From Lyophyllum atratum (Eukaryota; Basidiomycota; Agaricomycetes; Agaricales; Lyophyllaceae), in contig JACGCN010000005.1 in the NCBI GenBank assembly GCA_014905825.1, forward strand, positions 1,054,001 to 1,118,000: 64,000 nucleotides of DNA. The letters are read 5' to 3'. The notes beneath the pieces were generated by a model. That model was not told the origin of the DNA. It searched no databases and worked only from the letters and a program-made list of their open reading frames with translations. Within the stretch, counting starts at the first letter, position 1, and every line of letters begins with the position of its first letter. Both the position numbers and the translations under genes were made by a program. Of the stretch, positions 1 to 11,535 are shown one piece after another.

Positions 1-1817
1 TCTGTAGGCAGGGATCAGTCAACCCCAGTCAACCCTGCGTGTTCTGAGCTTCGATGCATACCAAGAGGAGACAAAGGGAACCGGTGACATGGATATCACG
101 ATGGGCGCGTAGTACGGTTGGTGAGATGTTGGATGCCGATTGCGTTAGGCTCGTCACTCGACCCCGGGATATTCGGATCGAACACGAACTAGGGCACCAT
201 GAGGTCCGGAAAGGGTGCTGATCCACAGGGTTGGAATAAATAAGATAGTGGTTAGTGCGATTTTACTTGAAATGGCATTCTCAAGGAAGGGTAGAGAACT
301 CGGAGATCGTGCAGACGTCATACATCTTTGCGAAATGAAAGGCTCGTCATTTCGCGAAGCTCTGATCGTGGGTCTTTCAGAGAAGGGAAACATTAAGAGC
401 TGCGTACTAATAGCCGCGAACGGCGATCCTAGCAATCGAAAGAACATACTCCACGCCGCCGTTACGGTGTCATGATCCACGTAACAAAACTAGGCAAAGA
501 CTTAGGACACACTATCACTGATATTGATATCTCCGAACACAGCGATGAAAGTCAATCAGTTACATACGCCTGAGCTAATACCTCAGGTCATCCTGACCTA
601 ACCTATCCCGTCGTCTGCGTTACAGCTCGGATTGTATAAGTCGACAGCATTCTTCGAAAGTTCGCACCATCACGCCAAGATGTACGACCAGGGAGCTCAG
701 CTACAACTTACCAGACGAGGCCCAGTCGGAAATACAGCCACGGCTTCGCCAAACCATGAATCGATAGGGGGCACAAATGAACATCAGAGTCTGAGAAGGG
801 CCGAGTTTGACTGACGAGGGTGGCGATATATAGCGGGAGTAGGCATCACATGGAATCCATGAAATAAACATTTCAGTGTATGGAGTCACTTGGAGTGCTA
901 AGAAGCCACAGGTACTGATGCATAATTCATTGTCTGTCCTGGACTTGATTGAGCCGAAGTTTGGGTCAATTTAACAGCTTCCAAAAGTGGGATTCGAGTT
1001 TCAGAAGTTTCCCTCTCATTCGACGGACCTGTCATGGAACAGGAGACAAGCCCTATTATTAGACTCACGCCGTCGGGAGGGCTATAGTAGATGCTGCCGT
1101 TCCTACATAGTAATGATGCCGTATAGCGAGACTAAAAGATGAGGGCGTACAACTGCCTCGTACTACAGCCCTTTTTCGAGAACATGAATTGTGAACGCTC
1201 AGTGTTTGGATGTCCGATCCTGCTCTTATTGGTAACGAGAGGTAAACGTCCAATGCATATGCGATGCTAATTCATCGAGTATTGGTGTACCTTAACATCG
1301 ATACCTCCAACGGATAGCACTAGTTTTCTCAAAGTAATTTCTGAGTGGTGGTAAGGATTAGGAGGAAAGACCGAGACGTCTGACTTACTTACCCCTTATA
1401 TTCGAGACAGCTATAGCTCAGGACGGAGACTAATCCAAACCGGTACCACCTGTATTTCTTTTCACGCAGAAGTGGTTTGGTTTACGAACAATAATGCGCG
1501 GACAATGGACTGACATTAAAGTTGCGATGGCGGTGGCGGCAGTGAAACCCCCAGCGTTGATCATGAAAGGCTTCGAGAATCAAACCAAACCACGCGAGTC
1601 AATCATATTCAACACCTTTCCCTCATGGCAAAACTGGACCATAGGCATTCGCAAGCAACCTCTATGAGACATACATCACTATCACTACTCATACGACAGA
1701 AGGCTAAGGATAGGATTTGTGTTGTAGAATGTCATTACAATGCCTGCGTAGCTATTAGCGATACCTTATAAGGTGATGCCAATGTAAACATACCATGCAG
1801 AAGACATCTCTAGTGGT
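1..1817. other. Gene-poor stretch
   Basis: I see no supportable gene. The longest open frames (86 aa at 215-475 on the plus strand and 108 aa opposite it) are mutual antisense frames with no recognisable motif and no flanking exons that can be joined. No repeat or transposon signature was noticed. Confidence 0.5.
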
Positions 1818-2158
1818 TCACTTCCCACTCGATTTGGAGGATGAGCTTCCGTTGGCGGAGGTGTAGCGAGAGCTGCCAGCACCATCGTTGTAATAGGTTG
1901 AACCGTTGGTGTTCTGGTAGTAGTAGCTTCCGTTCCTAAAGGGGCCGCGTTTAAGCAACGTCCTCTGGTAGCGTGTATATGTGCTTACGTGTTAGAATAG
2001 TGATACCCGCTGTTGCCAGTGTTGCTGTCCTGGCGGCTGCAATAATGGTTTCCCTTAGGAGGTAAACCAGAAAGTCAGTATCGCCGTTGATAAGAATGAG
2101 TAGACCTTACTTGGCTGTTGGTGCCACTTCCAGTGTATTTGTATCCTTTGTCACTCAT
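1818..2158 (-). CDS. Small Tyr/Asn/Ser/Gly-rich protein, 76 aa
   Basis: Three exons on the minus strand join in frame: 2158-2111, 2053-1989 and 1935-1818 (231 nt, 76 aa). Both introns (57 and 53 nt) have good GTAAG donors and AG acceptors. The protein begins MSDKGYKYTGSGTNSQ and is almost all Tyr, Asn, Ser and Gly, with the motifs SGYHYSNTNGSYYYQN and STYYNDGAGSS, and ends in a Ser/Lys tail. It has no signal peptide, membrane segment or known domain. From memory, very similar short proteins occur in many fungi as uncharacterised sequences, so I treat it as a real conserved gene. The composition resembles low-complexity condensate or adhesive proteins, but the function is unknown. No single open frame contains it, so simple ORF calling misses it. 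Confidence 0.75.
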
Positions 2159-4162
2159 GGTATAGACGTGCAAGCTTGAAGTCTGAAGTGTTTCAGCAGT
2201 CAAGGTGTAAAGAACAAAGGTCTGAGTTCGGGAGCGAATTTATACGGTCACGCTCTTTTCACGTGAGAATCTCCCACAGCCACACCCACCCCTTTTGATC
2301 TTATCTGAGTTATCATCAGATATTATTGACTCGCTACCCACGAGCTGACTGGAAGCCCAGTAGGGGTCTTACTTCTGGAGCTCTGGACTTGTAATGCGCA
2401 TCAACTTCCGTTTATGCCGCGAGGTTCCGATTGAGGGGCTGCCTGCTGCTCTGGCATGAGCAGCAATTCGCCTACACGTCCTCCTGTTGATGCCTATGAT
2501 CGTAATTCGACTCTCTGTCATATATATCCTGGCTGTGTCCTAGTACCGGACTTCGATATGGCGACTCAGAAAACTTGGGATACAGATGCACTTGCTGATC
2601 AACAGTGGCGGACTTTCCCATGGTTCTTAGGTATAGACAAGAAGTTGAAGACTTCCCTATTCTGCCTAGGTTACCCGAAGAGCTCTGCCAACAAATTCTT
2701 GGAGGATATTGCGCCCTTGACAGGCTCGGGTTTCATAGCTCATTCGGTCTGGTACATCACCGCCCTACTTTCGACCGTGGGTCTACTCCTCACTTGTGTC
2801 TCGGCCCCGAACAAAACCCCAGGAATGGAACAAGCCGATAACACAAGATAACATACCGTCTCCAACCTCAGGGCCTTGTTCGGATTTGGTATACGAATTG
2901 GGATTACCGAGCCGTTTTACTCCGTGTAGCAACCGTGTAGGTCACACATGTCCCTGGGTGGCCTCCCGCGATGCATCACCCATCTGTCTGAATGTCTTTG
3001 TTTCGCCTTCACGTCACCAGCTCACCAATGGGGTACCAGCTGGATCTTGGGATCATCATATCCGGGTGGATGAGAAGTCAGGTTGCCTTTTTATCTCCCT
3101 TCACTGATACCCCACGGTCTATGTCAAGTACCTGCATGGTACGCAACCGCGAGCTCCTGATATGATGTGTACTCTGCCGATTTACATCTATATAACTGGT
3201 ATACTCGTTGCTTTGTCAGGTCCATTCTTCAAGCGACAACTTGGTCGTTCCAGAGTTCAGCTGTCTATGGCTACGGGGCCGTGGAGTTTCAGCAGACGTT
3301 CAACATTCAACTAAACAACATTCGGGATCTGCCCTATTCAAGTTCTCCATGTCATCCTCCCAATGTCCATAGCTGTACTTCAGTGTACAAGCTCATTCTT
3401 TGACTTGGATTTAGAATCGAGGATGTCACCACGTCATCCATCGAGACCATACCACATCAAGCAGCGAGAACTCGTACAGAGCGCTATCTTCTGTCGATCA
3501 ACTGTAGATACAAGCGTATCACGGTAGTCAGCTCTTTTCAGACGACGTGACAGTGCCCTGGCAGTAGATTGATAGCTATTGCGCCGATCCTCGATGATGT
3601 AGTACTCGAGTACAGAGATAACTTTTCGGCATAGGGAATGTCGATTCAGGTAATAAAAGCACATCTTCTGAGTCCCCCACACAGAACGCGATGAGAGCCT
3701 CAAGAGCTTTGAATTCGACTGCAAACACCAATCTTCTTCTAGGACATGCTTGAAGCAGGCAGGATTATGGCAAATTAAGTATCCCATTTCTGCACGACGC
3801 GGATGGTACTCCAGCGGGGCTGTGAAAAAGACTCGGTGAAGTCATGCACTTGTGAAGCTATTGAGTTAGGGATACAGGAAGGAGGAACAACTGCTGTGTC
3901 TGTCCAGGAGAGACGAGGAAAAGTCCTATCCGCCGAGTGCGCCATGTATGAGAATAAACTTCAGGCTCCAGAGATAGCTATTGCAGCTCTACAGAGCTAA
4001 ATTCAAGTGATTCAAGTGCACGCATTTGCAGAACTCTGCGTGCTCTTGTAGAAAGTCGAAAAAAGGTGAAAAACTAATCTTTGACAAGAAGGAACCTCCG
4101 AAATCGAGAGTTGCCAAACGGGAACAAATCCTCTCAGATTCTCTCCTCCTCCCACCAATAAT
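2159..4162. other. Gene-poor stretch with broken open frames
   Basis: Overlapping plus-strand frames between 2456 and 3403 (131, 78, 103 and 78 aa) and a minus-strand frame at 3434-3787 look like fragments but cannot be joined by plausible introns. A stretch near 2660-2690 reads RLPEELCQQIL, which faintly resembles the start of an F-box, too little to call. Possibly a decayed gene. The last few hundred bases are the upstream region of the MED22 gene. Confidence 0.4.
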
Positions 4163-4728
4163 ATGTCAGAAATCCCGCAAACGGACGTTTCGCGCCCATC
4201 CGCTCTACCGACCGCAAAATTATCGCGCGGACATGCAACGCAATCCTCCGTTGATCAGAGTTCCACCGAGTACCTTGACACGATCGAAGAGGAGTGGAAC
4301 AAGCGCGTCGATATGGAGGTCGAAACGCTCGTCGACGGCATGGTCGACCTTGTCAGTTTAGCTTCTGTAAATACCTTCCTATAGGCTTTTCTGCGCTAGA
4401 CTCACACAGTAGTCGAAGATCGGGGATAAGGACAAGTTTCGCATTGCGCAGGAATCATTCCAGGCGCAATCCCGTGCGGAGTCTATGGTGTGTAACGTCA
4501 ATTCAGCTTCCTTGTAACTTCCTCAACATCTCAGCATCGCAGGTTCGTGCAGCAAACTCCCTGTTATCTATAACGCACTCTATGAAGCTTTTACTTCTGC
4601 TCTCGGACGAGGCCCAGCTGGCTCATCGACGCGACGCTGAACTTAAGATTGTCCAGGAGGAGAAGGATGAAGCACGCCAGAAGGTCTCCAAACTTCTGGA
4701 CGAGATTCTCCACCCAAATCCTACCTAG
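4163..4728 (+). CDS. MED22: Mediator complex subunit 22 (Med22/Surf5 family)
   Basis: Exons 4163-4366, 4413-4487 and 4543-4728 give 154 aa. Med22 is a head-module subunit of the Mediator complex that links activators to RNA polymerase II in the nucleus. After a short Ser/Thr-rich N terminus, the family core runs from EYLDTIEEEWNKRVDMEVET through DKDKFRIAQESFQAQSRAES and AANSLLSITHSMKLLLLLSD to a charged coiled-coil tail (EKDEARQKVSKLLDEIL). The length is normal for the family. The second exon must start at 4413, because one base-pair set earlier would include an in-frame TAG. The ATG at 4163 is the first in frame and follows a polypyrimidine-rich leader. It is a single gene, tail-to-tail with the next gene. 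Confidence 0.9.
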
Positions 4729-5283
4729 TCCTCATGATGAGGACCTGCTTAGCTTGTCGCTATCGCAATAGCTGACCTTCCCCTTGGCATCGGTACTCGT
4801 TTCCTCTCGCTACCTATTCGCTGTCATGCTGACTTAACATCAAGCTCGCAGCTTGAGCTTATAAAACTTCTCCAGATCGGTCCCTCCTAGGACCCCTTGA
4901 CATCCCGCATGCCAGTGGACGCCCGTCAGAGAAACTCTATTAGATGCGCTGCTTCTTGCGCCCACGTCATACCCCCAGTCTTGGAAAGCTCGTCATTCTG
5001 CTAACATCGTACCAATTCGCTCCGTAAAACTGAAATGCCTTTGCTCATGGTCAGGCCAGTCTAGCCTGAGCTGAAGGAGAAATTGTCAAGCTGGAATAAT
5101 TATAGTCTACCTTGGTCGATACAAATGGGATGCTACAATTGGTGTATGTTACATACATATTAACCTTCCAAGAAGCCTTCTAGGCGAGCCGATTCTACAT
5201 GTACTGTTCAGGCTGGCCCGTAGTATGTACAATAAATATGAATAGCAATACAACCGATGTTTGGAATGCAATGATCAGAGAGT
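4729..5283. other. Intergenic region between convergent genes
   Basis: This holds the 3' flanks of MED22 (plus) and the membrane protein gene (minus). No coding signal, repeat or RNA gene is visible. Confidence 0.6.
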
Positions 5284-6836
5284 TTACTCTTCCTCAGCAG
5301 CAGGATTGATGCCCAAAACGCGTCTTATCGTCTCTTCTTCCAATCTCTTGGCCCGCACCCTACCCTCTTTCAACCGTTCCAGCCCTGACTTGATGCTTTT
5401 CATATGAACCTCGATAGGTATCTTCGACTCTGTGAGCTCCGGCGCTGCGACACGTTCTCGTATATCCTCCATGTCGCTACTCATCGCGTTGAGAGACTGC
5501 AAGGCAGCAACGACATGTGCCAGCGCCTTCTTCCGATACAAGCCAAGGTTCCTCAACAGGACCAGATGGTCGTCGAAGTTACGCAGCTTCTTCCTGTTGC
5601 CACCGAGCTTGGTCCACAGTTCAGCGAGTAGCTCCGACTTGGCGGAGGATAGGGTCAAGTCTTCGCGTGATACCTGGCCGTGCAGCGTTGAGAGGCGTTC
5701 CTCGAGCTTTTCGAGGTTGGCGAGGTTGAGTTCTGCTTCCAAGATAAGGCGCTCCATAGAAACAGAGAGGACGCTCATGGCTTCGCTGAACGTGTGGATT
5801 ACAACGTCGTTCGCGGGCTTTCGGGCGCCCCATGGCACAAGGCCGTATAAGGACATAACAGTAGGAGCCTTTGAGTGTGCTGATTCGATTTGATGAAGTG
5901 CGTAGTCGTTGACCGCCATGATACTAATTGTCATTAGTGTGCGGTATTTTGTTAGATCCAACACGACTCACTTGTCGACGGCACCCCCAATTTTAGAACT
6001 AAGTCTCTGGAGATCACGCCCGGCCTTCTTGGCGTCTTCCACGAACTCGCCCAACGTGTCGCTCAACGTATCCCGAGATTTCAGATCGCTGATCCGAATA
6101 AGCGTCACTAAATCGGTGGTGGCTAGCTCTGCTTTCTTGATCTCCAACGACAAGCCTGAACCGCCAACCGACTCATCAAGAAGATGCTCAAAGGTAGTGC
6201 TTTGAACGTCGATGAATTTAGGGTAGTCTGCCCAGCGAGGTGATTTAAGGTTGCCAGCAACTTGTACGGAGGGTTCACAAAACCTCGATCCATAGAGACC
6301 AGGCAAGTAACAGAGAGGTCGGAATGCGCCATGAAGGGTATCAGAAATTCTGCCTAAAATGAGGGCGAGCAGCCAGAAGAAGACGAGCACACCAAGTGGC
6401 CGGCGGAGCAGCCGAATTGCCATGCTGAAGATGTCGAAAAAGTACTTCAATGTGAAGGTAGCGCCTTGGACGGCGCCATCCAGGATTTCCTCCCGCGCGA
6501 TAGCTTTGCGAGGGGCCTTGTACGATTTCGGGGTAAGCGGGACCACGGTTTGTTTGCGCGAGGGCGATGCGATGTATGTGGTCCTGTTCGCGAATCTCCG
6601 CTTGCGAGGGGATGAGATGCCAACTCGCACAGACCCCGGAGGACTTGGCGTGGATGGCCGAGGGTGGTTCTCTATGTCTTCTACATCTTCCCAGTGGTTG
6701 TCGTCTGATAGGTATGTAGATTTCTAAAGGGGATATGCAACAGACGTCATGGTCAGGAGCTACACAAGTCATGAGTTGGCGCAGTACGTACGGAGGCTGC
6801 ATCGCGTGTCATCGCTCGTGTTGTCCTGTTCATCAT
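5284..6836 (-). CDS. Conserved fungal single-pass membrane protein, unknown function
   Basis: Exons 6836-6792, 6723-5972 and 5923-5284 give 478 aa. The N-terminal ~130 residues are basic and low in complexity. A single strong transmembrane segment lies at about residues 130-155 (RRPLGVLVFFWLLALILG). The long C-terminal half is mostly helical, with coiled-coil-like runs (NLANLEKLEERLSTLHG; ESKIPIEVHMKSIKSGLERL). I recall related uncharacterised proteins across fungi, but no named domain is visible. A start at 6630 would be GTG and was rejected. The upstream exon with ATG at 6836 joins through a 68-nt intron without stops. The topology suggests a membrane-anchored scaffold or tether, which is only an inference from shape. 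Confidence 0.8.
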
Positions 6837-7109
6837 CGTGGAAGATGGGAGTCGGCGAGGACGAGATTGGAGATTAAATAGCGTTGGACTCCGGGGCGTG
6901 GAGCAAGCGAGGAAACAGGTCCCAGATCACGATGTTCACTAAAAGCATCACGTGAACAAACATGAACGCGTTTTTCGCGTTTGGCTTAGCGCGCCTCATG
7001 TCAAAGTGCTGGTATTGAAACGCTGAATCAATTGTCCTTTACTACTACCATACGCGCAAAATAGCGTCCGGCAGCAGCGTGTTTCTTCGCTCTGATATGC
7101 CAGCACCCC

Positions 7110-10100
7110 TCACGTATCAATTACTGCGCATCTGTCATAGTTTCCTACAAGTTTCCATCAGGATAGTTCGGGAAGGCAATAGGGCGCTAGACTCACCATT
7201 CTGGTTCGCGCCCCACCTAGAGAAGCGGCCATAAATTCAGCGAATTGATGAAGAAGCTAAGCGACTCACCATTGCGGGAACAGGTGTGAATCGCCGGAGG
7301 CACCCTGCACAGCAAACGAGAGAATGAAGACCATGACCTATATCTCTTGCTCAGAATCTAAGGCATTCTGAGAAGAAAAATATTTACCTGAGTACCGCCA
7401 TCTAATGCAGCTGCGATTATGTAGTTGTATTTCGCAAACCACTTGGGGTACCGCGTCCTCAGCCACCATTGCGAGAACCACGCGATGGCGAAGTACGACA
7501 ATATCGAGGAATTGATTCCGACACAGAGCCATCCGATGTAGTAGCTATTTTCCATCGTATTAGTGACAATTTCGAGACAAGAAAGATCGTGTGGCTTACC
7601 AGATGACAGGGGTATACAAGTAGTCGGTCCTGAGTCTAGGGAAGTATCGGTAGGCAAGCCAGAATGGCACGGGTACAAAGAGGCCGATGACATAGGCCCA
7701 AGCGACGAATTGGTATCTCTGCCCTACAGCGAAGAGCTCATGGCTAGCAAGCGTTACTGAAGCGAACCACACGGCGGAAAGAGCCGTCGTACCTTAATCC
7801 TCCCCACGCAATAGCTTGAGAGTTGTACTGCTGTGGTTGCTGGCCAGACCAGATGTTGGTCCCTTCAACCGAAAGCAAGATATCACGCTGGTTGTCGATG
7901 ATTGAATTCATCAGAACTGTCAAGTCACCGTCAGTGCATTGTCCACAGTCAACGGTGCGTGTAGACATACCGAAGTTTAGGATAGCGCCAAAAAGTGTTC
8001 CGACAATCTGAGCCGTGAATGCCGCTCGGGGAGGAAGTTTTGTATCTGCGTTGCAGAGTCAGATATCCTGACTGGCGCACAACTAAAAATGCTTCATACA
8101 TTGTGCGATCTTTAGGTCTCGCATCAATAATTGGGCCTGATTGACAGAATCTGCGAATTGTTTATTTAGAAACAGATAGGGAGGTACGATCATATGGCTC
8201 ACTGTAGCTGAAGAGGACGAAATACATATTGGCCATTGGCTTTCCGGGATGTATGAAGCCTCCGATCATCTGTGCGTGGTGCAATTCATCAGTAATCCCT
8301 TAGCCATAAACCAAGTGATACATACCTGAACGAACGGTTGGATGATGAATTGAAGCCCTGTGATAGCAAACAGTGATCCGAAGAACAGAATAGAGATCGT
8401 GGCCAAGAGCATTGCGATTATGAATCCCCACCTAACGGTAGAGCCACATCAGCTAAAACCGTATGACGAATGGGAGTGATATTACCAGGGAAGCGTCGAG
8501 TCCGTTTTGTATATGATGACGAGGGCCATTATAATGGATATGGCGAGCGTGACCAGATACCAACTGTTTGGCGCGTCGGGATACTGTGGGAATAGTGAGC
8601 GGGGATGACACGATGACCTCGAAGAGAGCGCACCTTCAGCATCTCGCGGTAATGGGGATCGATATCCTCGTTGGTGACATCGGATTGCGCCCTCATGCCA
8701 TCGTCCTTCCAGAACCTCCAGTTGAAGTTGTCCCACATGCGCTTGAGCTCCGTTGGTTTCATCCACGTCCATGCATTGCGCAAGTCGTCGCGATTCCACA
8801 GTAGGAGATGGGTAAAGGTAGCAGCCATGCCAAGGTTCGTTGTAAGGAGCTGGACGACCCAGGTACCTGCATAGAATGGCTACAGAGGAGATCAGTCCCC
8901 TATCATCATGCGAGCATGTGGCGGCCTACCAGTCCCTGCTCTGCGAGCAAAGCAGGATCCACTTCAAACTTATCGTTAAGAATGAGGAGCTGGTCATAGA
9001 CCGTGCCGTTCTCATAGAAGAGCTCTTGAGAAAGCTAATAGGCGCCACCGGGTTAGATGTCATTGAGGAAGGAAAATATGACGCACGAAGGGGAAGTTTT
9101 TGGACTGCCATATGTTCTTGTAATATACAGCTACAAAGACAACCCTTATACGAAACACCCCATGAAAGAGCAATACCAGCAAAAACTTCACAAAACTCAC
9201 ATGCAGAGGATGTAACCAATAAAGTTCGAGAACTGAGCTTTGAGAGGAATCGCCATGGGGTTATAACCTGGACAAGCTTCCATGAGCATCGCGCCCCTCC
9301 AAGCAATTCTTACATACCTCCAGAGATGTATTGCCAGTCAAGACAAAGCGACAACAACCCAAGACCTTCATTCCCGTTGGAGCCACCGAAAATGCGTGTA
9401 AAGTCTTGCGAGCGAGGATTAGCCAGGCAAAATATAGAGAATCCTGTGAGTAAAGGGAACATCCACTCAGGAAACAGCTCCCAAATGAAGATTCTAAAAG
9501 CGGTATCAATTTGTGTAATGCGTACTGGAGTTAGTGGCAAACATACACGCCAAAAACGATCCAGAATATTCTGAGCTTCCGTTTCGCACCGGCAGCGTCC
9601 TTGTACAGTGCGTCGAACATAGACACCAGAGGCAAAACCCCAGGATAGAGCATCTTGGAAGGATAAAGTAGGACAGCTGAGAGCACGTACGTGAGTGCGA
9701 CTAAAATTTGGGTGAAAATCAGAGTACTGACATCTGAACAGGCCACCAATGCCATATCCTGTAAATTGTTTATTAAGATGACACGGCGATCCATGGATCA
9801 GGTAACTCACCCAACAGCTGGCTAGAGAACAGCAAACTTTTTGGAATATCAATATTTGATGTAGGACATAGGGTAGTACGAACATACAAGATGCTGGCAC
9901 CAGGGTTCGGGGTAATGTTGTAGAATAACCGTTGCACCGCCAGCACCTCCGTGCCAAGGGCCGAGTTGGCTGCCGCACTCGCCATGATCACGATGAATGC
10001 ATTTTCCTTCTTGTTGAATGGATGCTTTTACGGTGGGCAATCAGCGTCTAGCCTAGGAAAAAAATGGGAACCGTCGTACCGGGTTCAGATAACGAAAGAT

Positions 10101-10576
10101 CCCATGACTAGGTATGACCGTGGCGAGCGACATTCCCATGACATACGATATGATAGCGAGGAACATTGTAGAGACCAAGACCGTTTGCTATATGATTTCC
10201 AGCCTCGGGAAGGAGCATGAATAGGAAAAACTCACGGGTTTGAAATAATAAATTTCAGCTGTAATGAACCTACAGGTTAGTAATTAACTCGTAGCCGAGG
10301 TTTCGTATGCATACCTAAGACACCACCGAAGGCCGAGAGTCCAATACCAATGATGAACGCACGGATGGTCCATGGATTTGAAGAAGGGTCGTCCACGACA
10401 CTGATAACATGCGTAGCAATGTCCCGCTCGCTTTCGAGCACGTCATGACCATTTGAATCAGAATCTGCGTGGTCAATTGATTCAACATCGCCATGATCAA
10501 CGTCGATCTTCTCGTCCAGGCCGAATTTGGTGTCCTTCTCTTCGAGAGGGGATTGAGCACTGGGGTCGATAGCCAT
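7110..10576 (-). CDS. Oligopeptide transporter, OPT family (23 exons)
   Basis: This is a proton-coupled small peptide transporter of the OPT superfamily, 769 aa. Exons: 10576-10315, 10258-10236, 10187-10080, 10024-9888, 9836-9811, 9758-9732, 9676-9547, 9493-9318, 9267-9201, 9144-9087, 9034-8930, 8879-8634, 8583-8486, 8431-8326, 8269-8203, 8150-8100, 8045-7971, 7916-7793, 7743-7600, 7544-7388, 7337-7270, 7216-7197, 7144-7110. The joined frame totals 2310 nt. Diagnostic motifs are VVDDPSSNPWTIRAF near residue 70, YLNPHPFNKKENAF near 130 (the family NPxPFN motif), SIFLLFSSQLLGYGIGG, GGSNGNEGLGLLS, KLPPRAAF near 565 (the KIPPR motif) and VGINSSILSYFAI near the C terminus. About 14-16 membrane segments are implied. 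The cytosolic N terminus is acidic. Exons of 20, 23, 26 and 27 nt make this gene easy to mis-annotate. Confidence 0.92.
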
Positions 10577-11535
10577 TGGGAAGAGACTTCCAGCGGCGAT
10601 GGAAGGCCAGACGTCGCACGGCTGTTCTTATAGCCCTCATGACCCAGCTCCGCAAGATGATGCTCGTGTGTACGTGGAGATAACAGAATGGTATTTTTAC
10701 GCGGACAGCATGGCTGGGGAAAAGCCGTCATGCAGATATGGATATTTTCGTCGTGGGTGGACAGAGATCATGATTCGAAGAGCTAAAGATAGGGCAGCAA
10801 GTTCCAGTGTACCTATTTTTGGCGTGCCAGAATCGCTGTGCAATGATAATGTTCATTCATGGCTTTCGAGAAAGTAAGACGCCGGTCCTGCCTCCTGACT
10901 CCCGAGTGTCGATTGTAATGTCAGACCCCCTGGGATGCGTTTCAGAGGTGTACATATTATTTTGGGAACGCAGGCGCAGAGAGCAGAGACTGTAGTGCGA
11001 AATATATTCGTAAGGCTGCCGCAACGATTCTGAGAACACGGTTTCATTGCAAGTTTGCCATGGATGTTGAGTACACAGCCAACTAGGAGGTCCAGGAGCG
11101 CCGGAAGGCATCGGAACATACGTCGTGAGGGGAATACCGAGCTCAGACTTCAAGAGCATATGGATATCGCGCAAACACAATAAGAGGGCAAGCGAGGTGG
11201 AAATGTGACCACAATGGTCAGGAGTTGGTCAGGAGATATCAGGCAGCCTGCTGGCAGCCGGTGTCTAATTCAGGAGTGAGCCAGTTCAGATCGGCATTAA
11301 ACCAGCTTCGGGCCGGCTCGGTTGTGATCAATTTGCGATCGGATCAGAACCTTGGCGGGCGTAGACAATAACGCTCATTGCTCTGGTCAAGACAATAAGA
11401 GAGGCCGACAAAATGTCTTACTTATTCCCTAACTATTCTTCTGCTCACCACGAACATATCTGCTGTCGACCCAGCCCTTTTCGGAGACCGCGCAAATTTC
11501 CTGAACGACCAGCTACCTGCTGCTGGCATTGAATC
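10577..11535. promoter_or_regulatory. Shared upstream region of the OPT and PB1 genes
   Basis: The OPT gene (minus) and the PB1-domain gene (plus) diverge from this 959-bp stretch, so it must hold both promoters. I could not identify specific factor sites. Short open frames here (up to 107 aa) lack motifs. A 39-codon frame at 11413-11532 is listed separately. Confidence 0.5.
11413..11532 (+). promoter_or_regulatory. Possible upstream ORF before the PB1-domain gene
   Basis: An ATG at 11413 opens a 39-codon frame (starting MSYLFPNYSS) that ends in TGA at 11530-11532, three bases before the chosen start codon of the PB1 gene at 11536. If the mRNA starts upstream of 11413, this would be a classic inhibitory or reinitiation-permitting leader ORF. 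The transcription start is unknown. Confidence 0.3.

Noticed and set aside
2605..2841. F-box-like start (RLPEELCQQIL)
   Set aside because: The similarity is limited to about ten residues and no downstream F-box or repeat sequence follows.
6341..6802. 153-aa minus-strand frame
   Set aside because: It overlaps the membrane-protein exon in another frame and has no motif.
9186..9200. 15-nt intron in the OPT gene
   Set aside because: It kept a frame but is impossibly short. A 56-nt intron (9200-9145) gives the expected family sequence.
9701..9731. 31-nt intron in the OPT gene
   Set aside because: Using the acceptor further on (55-nt intron 9731-9677) restores the family motif FRSVLLYPSKM.
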